Assembly (NCBI GenBank): GCA_030040455.1
Contig: JASHTR010000299.1
Coordinates: 1 to 5,439 of the forward strand
DNA from: Terriglobia bacterium
GTDB lineage: Bacteria; Acidobacteriota; Terriglobia; UBA7540
Reading direction: 5' to 3'
Length of the DNA: 5,439 nt
Positions 1-5,439 of this stretch are shown one piece after another; position 1 is the first letter of the stretch; each line of letters opens with the position of its first letter. The position numbers and the translations under genes are program-made. Below the pieces are notes generated by a model. It did not search any database. It was not told where the DNA came from and was given only the letters and a program-made list of their open reading frames with translations.

Positions 1-40
1 CAGTGAGCACTTCTACAATCGGCCAAGTCAGCAGTACTCT

Positions 41-128
41 ATTGACGTTCGCAAATTATAGTGACGGCATTCTCTGTAGCGGCGCTCTATGAGCGCCGAA
101 AAAACGGCGGTCGCAGACCGCCGCTACA
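41..128. repeat. 88-bp repeat unit, copy A, containing an intact REPIN/BIME-like element
   Basis: This unit is repeated without gaps at 184-271 (79 of 88 bases identical by hand count). Its first 34 bases, starting ATTGACGTTCGCAAAT, are plain sequence. Bases 75-128 are a compact palindromic element bounded by a perfect 9-base inverted repeat, TGTAGCGGC (75-83) and GCCGCTACA (120-128). Inside are two perfect 8-bp hairpins: cggcgctc-tat-gagcgccg (80-98) and cggcggtc-gca-gaccgccg (105-123), separated by AAAAAA (99-104). Each half is a GTAG-headed hairpin facing the other, the layout of REP doublets (REPINs/BIMEs), which in known cases are mobilised by RAYT-type Y1 transposases. No transposase is in the window. 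Confidence 0.85.
99..123 (-). terminator. Rho-independent terminator candidate 2 for the operon (in repeat copy A)
   Basis: On the minus strand the perfect 8-bp hairpin cggcggtc-tgc-gaccgccg (123-105) is followed directly by TTTTTT (104-99). This is a better T tract than in candidate 1, so it may act as backup for transcripts that read through. Read on the plus strand the same hairpin has no T run after it, so termination would be one-directional. Confidence 0.55.
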
Positions 129-183
129 GCGCTGAGCCGGATTATTCACAAGCCGTCATGTGAAAAATACCATGCACTGTTTT

Positions 184-271
184 ATTGACGTTCGCAAATG
201 ATCGTGACGGCGTTCTCTGGTGTGGCGCTCTATGAGCGTCGAGAAAACGGCGGTCGCAGACCGCCGTTACA
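184..271. repeat. 88-bp repeat unit, copy B, with a partly degenerate REPIN-like element
   Basis: Same unit as at 41-128, offset by 143 bases, with nine substitutions and no indels. The right hairpin (248-266) is unchanged, and two flanking A/T pairs extend it to 10 bp (246-268). The left half has decayed: the GTAG head is altered at 220, 221 and 223, and the stem carries T at 239. The terminal inverted repeat is thus no longer perfect. A further 9-base inverted repeat, GCAAATGAT (194-202) and ATCATTTGC (271-279), encloses this copy only. Confidence 0.85.
244..268 (-). terminator. Rho-independent terminator candidate 1 for the operon (in repeat copy B)
   Basis: Read on the minus strand, aacggcggtc-tgc-gaccgccgtt (23 bases with loop, 268-246) is a perfect 10-bp GC-rich stem with a 3-base loop. 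It runs into TTTTCTC, of which two T lie in the stem. It begins 17 bases after the stop codon of the last gene (TGA at 287-285). Position, orientation and stem strength fit a terminator; the T tract is short. Confidence 0.6.
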
Positions 272-284
272 TCATTTGCAGTAC

Positions 285-1058
285 TCAGTCATCCTCTCCC
301 GATGCCCGGCCAAGGAGCTTTTCGAGCGTGCCGCCGGCAATGGCCAGGCGGTCGTCATCGGAAATCCGCGCGCTGGCCAGCACCGCGAGCGCCGCGCCGG
401 GCGTGTAAAGCGGCAAGCGGCTGCCGAACACCAGGTGCTCGGACCCGAATCGTTCCACGAATGCTTCAAGCTGACGGTACGCCAGAATCATGGAGCTTTC
501 AAAGAAGAGATTCGAATGGCGGCGGAGCAGCGGGAAGAGATGCCGGTCGGCGCGGTACCCGGTTTCGATCAGCAGAATTTTCATACGCGGGAAATTCCGA
601 AGCAGCGATTCAAGAGCGTCCCACTCGATGTGCTGCCGCTCAATGACCACCAGGACGGAGCGCGCCTGAAGAAATTCGTACAACTCACCCGAGCACCAAC
701 TGGACGGCGAGAAATTGTGCTGATGAACTCCAAAAAAGAGATGAACCGCAACCGGCTGGCGTTTGTCGAGCGCTTCAATGAAATCTGCGTCTGGCAACGC
801 CGCCCACGCCGGGACGAAGCGTGAATTGGGCAGCAGGGCTGCCAGCGCGCGGTTGCCCTCTTCGGCGTCGTACTCTTCCGCGGCGAAGTGCGAAACCAGT
901 GCCCGCCGGATGCCAAAGCGGTCCATCTCGCCCATGAGCTCCGGAGCTCCCAGCGCGAGCTCGCCGTGCACCCCGGAATGGCCTACGCGCGCGTTCGCGT
1001 CAAACACGTTCCATGCGGCGACCTCGGCCAGAGCCGGCTCAATACCGGATTTTGACAA
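285..1058 (-). CDS. Amidohydrolase-fold (TIM-barrel) protein, metal ligands degenerate
   Basis: A 257-residue protein with no signal peptide, resembling the amidohydrolase_2/TIM-barrel metal-dependent hydrolases. Family-like segments are: first strand WNVFDANARVGHSG (16-29); LLRNFPRMKILLIETGY (152-168), matching the usual 'rfP.l.fvl.H.G' segment; LFFESS (184-189); HLVFGSRLP (208-216), matching the usual 'vlFGSDyP'; and a C-terminal RLAIAGGTLEKLLG (237-250), matching 'r.kI.ggNa.rll'. Positions that normally bind metal are changed: HxH is Asn22-Ala-Arg24, the barrel His is Glu165, and the FGSD Asp is Arg214. It may therefore be non-catalytic or use other chemistry. The TTG start is chosen because GAGGAGG lies 5 bases upstream and no better ATG or GTG is near; it overlaps the end of the lyase gene by 20 bases. 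Last gene of the operon. Fold call fairly firm; role unknown. Confidence 0.82.
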   Translation of the reverse strand: MSKSGIEPALAEVAAWNVFDANARVGHSGVHGELALGAPELMGEMDRFGIRRALVSHFAAEEYDAEEGNRALAALLPNSRFVPAWAALPDADFIEALDKRQPVAVHLFFGVHQHNFSPSSWCSGELYEFLQARSVLVVIERQHIEWDALESLLRNFPRMKILLIETGYRADRHLFPLLRRHSNLFFESSMILAYRQLEAFVERFGSEHLVFGSRLPLYTPGAALAVLASARISDDDRLAIAGGTLEKLLGRASGEDD

Positions 1059-4000
1059 CGTGTCCTCCTCGGCGGAGCTGTGGGGCGGAGACGAATCCGT
1101 TTGACGCCCGCAACGGAATGCTGGCTCCGTCTAAGGTTACTGCAGCCGGATTCCGGCTCGCGGAGACTTCAAGGTTTGCCTCTTTCATGCAGTCTAAATG
1201 GACCTCCTCGCCGTTCGCATCCTGGTGCAGGATAACATCCGCTTTCGAAGACCGCACGTTAAACAGCAGTCGCCCAGCCAAACGTAGCTCGCTGGCTTCG
1301 ACCGCCAGCACATCTTCAACTCCATTGTGGCGGCTGATGGCGACCGCCTCCCCATCTGAGGAGACGCCGCCGGATGGCGCGTTCGGGCTCACCAGCATCC
1401 CTGGAGCTGTGCGAAAAAGAACGACGATCTTATCTTCGGCGGACTTATACCCGAAGCCCGAAATTGTCTTAAAGGAGGCAAGAGGCACGGGATTTTGCGT
1501 TTTCGCTTGGAATTGCATCGCCACCCCGAAATCCGCTGCGGCGGTGAGCGGCGAATCCAGGCGCAATGTTTCGCGGGGCAGGACGTTGTGCCGGTCGAGG
1601 TCCGTATAGGCGTTCTCCGGCGCGGGCGCAGGCTCAATCATCCATTTGAGGGTCGAGCCGCCTGCGGTCAGCAGAGCAAAGGCAGCCTTGCCTTGAATGA
1701 TTGCTTGGGGACCGTCAATGCGGACCGAATCGCCGGGAGGAATATGCAGAAACGAGGTGTATCGGTGCGCGAGCGGGGCACGCAGCCGGTCATGCACGAT
1801 CAGGACATCCGGCTTAATGAAAACATATTCCCGCACATACTCATCGAGTTTTTCTTCGTCGTTATAGGCCGGCTTCAGATCGGCGGAGAGAAAATCCAAC
1901 GCCTGCGAAAATACATGTCCTTGGAACTTCGGATACTGGTGGAGGGCTGGCCAATAGCGGCCGTCGTAGTCTTCCTGGCTAAAAGGGTCGGCATCCACAA
2001 TCACTGAATTGTGGCCCGGTGCCTGCGAAAAGTAGTCCGCATATTGCGGGTCTTTGTAATAATCCGCGTAGCCTGCTTCGGCGATCAGCTCTTCGCCCCA
2101 TGCCGCCGCCTGAAAGCTTCCCTGGTCGTGGTGCTCGTGATTGAACCAGGGACCCACACGGAGGGAAATTACCGTGCTGCCGGGCGCCCAGCCGCTTCGC
2201 ATCACCGCGCTTCCCCGCAAAGGAAAGATGCGCGCAAGAGGCGGCGCGGGAACGGCGGTCCGAGGATGAGTGCAGCAGACAAGATCGAGCAGGGCCGGAG
2301 CATCGCCAGAGCTTAATGCCTCAATCTCGGGCGTAGAGGCGGCTTTAAGCTGCCTTTCCCCTGGCTGGCGGGATAAACCTGCCGCTGCTGCCGCGCGCGC
2401 GAGGCGGATGACGTCCATCAGCGTGCCGTTCTTCGCGCTTTCGTAGAAGCTCTGAAGGGCTGGGTCGCCAGCATTTTCAGCGCTCCAGGCGTAGCCCGAG
2501 AGGGATGAGAGATTACCGCTAAAGTCGCCGGTATCCAGGAATTGCCCGGGCGCAAATTGTGCGTATCGAAGCCACCAGAAGCTGTGAAGCATCTTTCCCA
2601 TGCCGCGCGGGTGGATGCCGAGCGACTGAAGCGCCGCCGCTCCGAAGGACATCCCCTCCATCGCGAAATCCTCATAACCGGCTGGCTCCGCTTCGCTTCC
2701 ATCTCCCGGGAAGAGGCCTTGAAGGAGGCTTTCATAGGACGCGATCAGCTCCGCCAGCGCCGGCGCGTAGCGGCTGTTCCAATCCGGGACGTCGCCCCAA
2801 AGCGCCGCGCACGCCGCAATGGCGCCGCCGACGGAATTTGCCATGTGATTGCTGGAAGCAGTAGGGAGCCGATTATTGAAGAAGTATTCCTGAAGCGTCG
2901 GCCGAATGCTGTTCCCCCAGAACGCTTGGGCAATGCGCGACTTTTCTGCCGGGCTAAGCGCGTCTGCGATCAGGTCATACCCTACGGCTACGCTTTGAGT
3001 AAAGACTCCCACTTGATAGTAGGTGTGGAGGCCGTGAGAGAGAAACCAGGGAGGGGTCCAGGTGGGCCATTGTGCCACGGTCAGAAGCGCTTTGCGGGCC
3101 GCCGCAAGCGCCTGGACGTTGCCGCTCAGACGGTAATCCAGGGCGTTGAAGGCGATCGCATTCGCGTAGGCGTCGAGGAGATGGCCGTATTGCGGCAGGC
3201 CGGGGAAGACCGAGACGGGGGAGAGCAGTGCGATGTTTTCGCCTGCCTGCGGATTGTAGGCAATCTCGGAGCGGAGCCGCGCAGCGTTCCCGCTGATGAT
3301 GCTGGCTAAAGCGCTCGCACCCGTCATTGATTTTAGTTGCTCGAGACGCACAGCCGTGAGCAGGATGCGAGGATGCGGAGGAATTTTCGCCAACACTAAA
3401 GACCGAAGATCTCGCTCCACATTGCCGCTGCCCCTTCGCTTTACATCAAAAGAGATTGGCCCGGAAGAAACACCCTCGGCAACGGCGACACCGCTGCCGC
3501 GTGAGATCTCGAGGGGAGGAGCGTCCAACGCCGGAGTCTTCGGCCGTTCCGCTTCCACTTCGAAGCTTCGCAGCGTGAGACGGTTGTGCGAACCCGGCAG
3601 GGGATTCGCAATCTCCGCCTCCACGATCACCGCTTGAACCTCAGCGCCCTTCGCAGGAAGGCTAAACTGCTGACCGGTCAGTTGAACTGTGTGCTCCCCC
3701 GGGCTGGAGGGCATAGCGGCAATGTATTCTTGCCCGCTGGCCGCAGCCAGCTTCATTCGGACGCCGGTCACTGACCCGCAAGTTTCGAGGGTATAGCGGA
3801 GCTCGAGCACGGCGGAGGGTGAAGCGTGAAATTGCAAAGGACGCAGCAAGCCCACCCTTAATATCTTTTGACCGTAAGCTGTAACGTCCCGAACCAGCGC
3901 CGGAACTCCTCCCCGGTTTTGAGTGTAGAGCGAAGGGTCATACCCTTCATCCTGAGCGAGGGGATAGCTTATCCAGCCTGAGATTCCATTGCGAAAGCTT

Positions 4001-4119
4001 TCCGCAAAGCTCCACGACGCTCCGCCCGCCGAGCTACCGAGCAATGGGGGCAGGCCGATCAATCCGCAGATGATGCAGATTGCGCCGATTCGCCGAAGGG
4101 GCCAGGTCATCTGTGTCAT
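1039..4119 (-). CDS. Secreted heparinase II/III-family polysaccharide lyase
   Basis: A 1026-residue exported protein. Heparinase II/III-type lyases cleave uronate-containing glycans by beta-elimination. Residues 1-34 look like a Sec signal peptide: RR at 9-10, a hydrophobic core to about 27, and likely cleavage after AGGA (31-34). No lipobox is seen. Residues about 38-192 look like a beta-sandwich, possibly carbohydrate-binding. HPRILLT (249-255) opens an alpha-helical toroid region to about 625, with SSNHM (Asn424-His425) and PAGYED (Tyr482) as candidate catalytic residues. The heparinase domain follows: FPLRGSAVMRSGW (632-644), NHEHHDQGSF (660-669, His661/His663), EAGY (681-684) and GHNSVIVD (702-709, His703). 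Beta-rich sequence fills the rest to 1026. Length exceeds the usual 600-800 residues because of the extra N-terminal domain. The start overlaps the upstream stop (ATGA). A second in-frame ATG at codon 4 is equally possible; neither has a clear Shine-Dalgarno site, so coupled re-initiation is likely. Glycan substrate unknown. Confidence 0.93.
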   Translation of the reverse strand: MTQMTWPLRRIGAICIICGLIGLPPLLGSSAGGASWSFAESFRNGISGWISYPLAQDEGYDPSLYTQNRGGVPALVRDVTAYGQKILRVGLLRPLQFHASPSAVLELRYTLETCGSVTGVRMKLAAASGQEYIAAMPSSPGEHTVQLTGQQFSLPAKGAEVQAVIVEAEIANPLPGSHNRLTLRSFEVEAERPKTPALDAPPLEISRGSGVAVAEGVSSGPISFDVKRRGSGNVERDLRSLVLAKIPPHPRILLTAVRLEQLKSMTGASALASIISGNAARLRSEIAYNPQAGENIALLSPVSVFPGLPQYGHLLDAYANAIAFNALDYRLSGNVQALAAARKALLTVAQWPTWTPPWFLSHGLHTYYQVGVFTQSVAVGYDLIADALSPAEKSRIAQAFWGNSIRPTLQEYFFNNRLPTASSNHMANSVGGAIAACAALWGDVPDWNSRYAPALAELIASYESLLQGLFPGDGSEAEPAGYEDFAMEGMSFGAAALQSLGIHPRGMGKMLHSFWWLRYAQFAPGQFLDTGDFSGNLSSLSGYAWSAENAGDPALQSFYESAKNGTLMDVIRLARAAAAAGLSRQPGERQLKAASTPEIEALSSGDAPALLDLVCCTHPRTAVPAPPLARIFPLRGSAVMRSGWAPGSTVISLRVGPWFNHEHHDQGSFQAAAWGEELIAEAGYADYYKDPQYADYFSQAPGHNSVIVDADPFSQEDYDGRYWPALHQYPKFQGHVFSQALDFLSADLKPAYNDEEKLDEYVREYVFIKPDVLIVHDRLRAPLAHRYTSFLHIPPGDSVRIDGPQAIIQGKAAFALLTAGGSTLKWMIEPAPAPENAYTDLDRHNVLPRETLRLDSPLTAAADFGVAMQFQAKTQNPVPLASFKTISGFGYKSAEDKIVVLFRTAPGMLVSPNAPSGGVSSDGEAVAISRHNGVEDVLAVEASELRLAGRLLFNVRSSKADVILHQDANGEEVHLDCMKEANLEVSASRNPAAVTLDGASIPLRASNGFVSAPQLRRGGHVVKIRY
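1064..1070 (-). promoter_or_regulatory. Strong ribosome binding site deciding a TTG start
   Basis: On the minus strand GAGGAGG is followed by ACACG and then TTG at 1058-1056. The spacing of 5 bases is good and the match to the anti-Shine-Dalgarno is near perfect. The site lies inside the last codons of the lyase gene, where it encodes the Arg-Gly-Gly of RRGGHVV. It supports the TTG start of the amidohydrolase-like gene over downstream alternatives. Confidence 0.75.
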
Positions 4120-5390
4120 CTGCAGATAGAGCCACCGGGATTTAAAGCGCTGGCTTCCTGCGGCTGCTTCTCCTCAAGCACGGCCAAGGCGGAAGCCTGA
4201 CGCCGAATCTTCTCGCAAGCTGTTAGAATGTCTTCAATATCTTTCTGAGATCCGAGGAAAAGCCTATGCTCAAGCCAGATGCCATCGCGGCAGACTTTTT
4301 CGCTTTCGGAAAGAAACAGCGAGCTGTAATCCTGCGCCGCTCGCCACTTGCCGCAGTGGCAAAGAGGGCGACTGAAAACCGGATTGCGATACAGCGGGTA
4401 AGGATAGGTTCTTTGCGCTGGAATTCCTTCGGCCTCAAAGGCGCGAATAAACAGGTTGCGCGAAACTCCGGCAAAACAAGAAGGGTCGTAACGAAGCGTT
4501 ACCAGATAATAGGGTTGGTCCTCCCCCCGGGCATCGCTTTCCGCCATGCTTAAACCCTCAAACGACCGAAGGCCTTCGCGCAAATAACCGGCGTTTTGTG
4601 TCCGCACGCGGGTTTGTTCCGGCAGCTTGCGTAACTGTGCAAGAAGAATAGCCGCCTGAAAACCGCTAAGCCGATAGTTGCTGCCGAGCGAAAAGTGTTC
4701 GTACCAGCCTGCCCCTTTGAGCCGGCCCTGGTTGCAATAACCCCAAAGCTTCTCAGCAATGCCGGAATCGTTCGTCACCATCATGCCGCCTTCGCCGGAC
4801 GTGATGAGCTTGAACCCCTGAAAGCTGAACGTTCCCACTTCGCCGAAAGTGCCCACGGGTTGACCTCGCCATCGTGCGCCATGAGCGTGGGCGGCGTCTT
4901 CAATCAGGGCCAGGTGATGGCGCTCCGCGATGGAGGTCAGCGCGTCGAGGTCGGCCGGAACCCCGCCGAAATGAACCGCGATGATCGCCTTCGTGCGAGG
5001 GGTGATGGCGGCTCGAACGGCGGCGGGCGAAAGATTCAATGTGACCGGATCAATATCGACGAACACCGGCGCCGCGCCGCAGAGCAGAACGGAAGTAGCC
5101 GTCGCGATAAAGGTATAGGGCGGGACAATCACCTCGTCTCCGCATTCGACGCCCAGCGCGCGCAGGGCGACTTCAAGCGCTACCGTCCCGTTGGCGCAGG
5201 AGATGGCGTGGCGCACTTCCGCGAGCTTTGCGAAGGCTGCCTCGAGTTCTTCCACCTTCTTGTTGTAGCCGCCCCACGAGCCGCTTGCGAGCACTTCGCG
5301 CAAAGACTTCTCTTCTTCATCGCCGTAAACCGGCCAAGGAGGGAACGGAGCTTTGCGAACCGGAGTGCCGCCCAGGATTGCTAATTCCAT
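4116..5390 (-). CDS. DegT/DnrJ/EryC1/StrS-family PLP-dependent aminotransferase
   Basis: A 424-residue cytoplasmic fold-type I PLP enzyme. Known members of this family move an amino group, usually from glutamate or glutamine, to a keto-sugar, keto-cyclitol or related carbonyl. The opening LAILGGTPVR plus a proline-rich PFPPWP (residues 3-20) is typical of the subgroup with a GG-P-R start, which includes AHBA synthases and scyllo-inosose aminotransferases. The phosphate-site NGT is at 67-69, EDAAHAHG with the pyridine-binding Asp165 at 164-171, SFQGFK with the Schiff-base Lys194 at 189-194, GEGG at 199-202, and N-x-R near 238-240. All key residues are present, so it should be active. The last 25-30 residues form a polar tail beyond the usual final helix. 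The ATG is preceded by a purine-rich stretch at a rather long distance. The stop overlaps the next gene's start as ATGA, indicating translational coupling. Family certain; substrate unknown. Confidence 0.95.
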   Translation of the reverse strand: MELAILGGTPVRKAPFPPWPVYGDEEEKSLREVLASGSWGGYNKKVEELEAAFAKLAEVRHAISCANGTVALEVALRALGVECGDEVIVPPYTFIATATSVLLCGAAPVFVDIDPVTLNLSPAAVRAAITPRTKAIIAVHFGGVPADLDALTSIAERHHLALIEDAAHAHGARWRGQPVGTFGEVGTFSFQGFKLITSGEGGMMVTNDSGIAEKLWGYCNQGRLKGAGWYEHFSLGSNYRLSGFQAAILLAQLRKLPEQTRVRTQNAGYLREGLRSFEGLSMAESDARGEDQPYYLVTLRYDPSCFAGVSRNLFIRAFEAEGIPAQRTYPYPLYRNPVFSRPLCHCGKWRAAQDYSSLFLSESEKVCRDGIWLEHRLFLGSQKDIEDILTACEKIRRQASALAVLEEKQPQEASALNPGGSICR

Positions 5391-5392
5391 CG

Positions 5393-5439
5393 TCAGTGAA
5401 CTTCTTCCCTTCTTGTGGTCAACCCCGCGCCAGCGGGGG
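5393..5439 (-). CDS. Possible 3' end of an upstream operon gene (partial)
   Basis: One minus-strand frame is open from the window edge to a TGA at 5395-5393, encoding PAGAGLTTRREEVH before the stop. It would end 2 bases before the aminotransferase ATG, matching the tight packing of the other genes. Fourteen codons is too short to show coding, and another frame is closed by a TGA at 5421-5419, so this rests mainly on the operon pattern. Confidence 0.25.
   Translation of the reverse strand, partial: PAGAGLTTRREEVH
5401..5414 (-). promoter_or_regulatory. Purine-rich ribosome binding region of the aminotransferase gene
   Basis: The minus strand reads AAGAAGGGAAGAAG here, 10 bases before the ATG at 5390-5388. 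The best core (GGGAAG) is 13 bases from the ATG, longer than ideal, so initiation may be moderate or coupled to an upstream gene. No promoter can be placed because the window ends 49 bases upstream of the start. Confidence 0.4.
5423..5438. repeat. Small GC hairpin upstream of the aminotransferase gene
   Basis: CCCCGC-gcca-GCGGGG on the plus strand is a perfect 6-bp inverted repeat with a 4-base loop. No T run follows it on the minus strand, so it is not a standard terminator. It may simply fall in the coding end of an upstream gene. Confidence 0.35.

Larger units (their letters stand above)
31..286. repeat. 9-bp direct repeats flanking the two repeat units
   Basis: GCAGTACTC occurs at 31-39, just left of copy A, and again at 278-286, just right of copy B, where it overlaps the stop codon of the amidohydrolase-like gene. 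The pair encloses both units like a target-site duplication. It could be chance or part of an older duplication; no transposase or clean element ends support an insertion directly. Confidence 0.35.

Noticed and set aside
42..70. TTGACG at 42-47 (and 185-190) as a -35 promoter box
   Set aside because: No acceptable -10 box 16-18 bases downstream; TATAGT at 57-62 is only 9 bases away, and no plus-strand gene follows.
41..271. Two similar repeats with a unique spacer between them, resembling a minimal CRISPR array
   Set aside because: Only two copies, 88 bases long, with nine differences and strong internal hairpins; no cas gene. The structure fits REP-type elements instead.
198..824. 208-codon plus-strand open frame starting in repeat copy B
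   Set aside because: It runs antisense to the amidohydrolase-like gene, starts inside the repeat, has no good ribosome site and no recognisable domain.
2542..3309. 255-codon plus-strand open frame opposite the lyase gene
   Set aside because: Arg-rich, low-complexity composition typical of the antisense of a GC-rich gene; the opposite frame is clearly a heparinase family protein.
4062..4119. Cysteines in the lyase signal peptide as a lipoprotein box
   Set aside because: The residues before Cys15 and Cys18 do not match the L-A/S-G/A-C pattern; a standard signal peptide ending near AGGA is the better fit.
4878..4901. EDAAHAHG in the aminotransferase, with His168 where many members have Gln
   Set aside because: His at this position is common in the DegT family, for example in sugar aminotransferases of the ArnB type, so it is not a sign of lost function.
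4695..5384. 229-codon plus-strand open frame opposite the aminotransferase gene
   Set aside because: Entirely within a well-supported minus-strand gene and without family motifs.

Overview
The window holds the 3' part of an operon read on the minus strand (right to left), followed by a gene-free, repeat-rich stretch of 284 bases. Base composition is moderately GC-rich. The gene types and the GTAG-headed palindromes suggest a soil or sediment bacterium with a large genome. Acidobacteriota of the Solibacter/Bryobacter kind is my best guess, but this is inference; Verrucomicrobiota or Planctomycetota are not excluded.

Layout in the order of transcription: (i) 5439-5391 holds the possible last codons of a further upstream gene and the leader of the first complete gene. 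(ii) 5390-4116 encodes a DegT/DnrJ/EryC1/StrS-family PLP aminotransferase. (iii) 4119-1039 encodes a 1026-residue secreted heparinase II/III-type polysaccharide lyase, overlapping gene (ii) by ATGA. (iv) 1058-285 encodes an amidohydrolase-fold protein that overlaps the lyase gene by 20 bases, starts with TTG behind a strong Shine-Dalgarno site, and seems to have lost the usual metal ligands of its superfamily. (v) 284-1 contains two 88-base repeat units 143 bases apart. Each carries a REPIN/BIME-like pair of inverted GTAG-headed hairpins, which also look like Rho-independent terminators for the operon.

The tight overlaps imply one co-translated mRNA. The lyase has a signal peptide and should act outside the cytoplasm, cleaving a uronate-containing polysaccharide by beta-elimination. 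The aminotransferase and the amidohydrolase-like protein have no signal peptide and should be cytoplasmic. One reading is that the operon attacks an extracellular acidic glycan and handles a sugar or cyclitol derivative inside the cell. The substrate cannot be read from the sequence. No RNA gene, CRISPR array, transposase or plasmid function is visible. The long open frames on the plus strand lie opposite the real genes and are taken as shadows.
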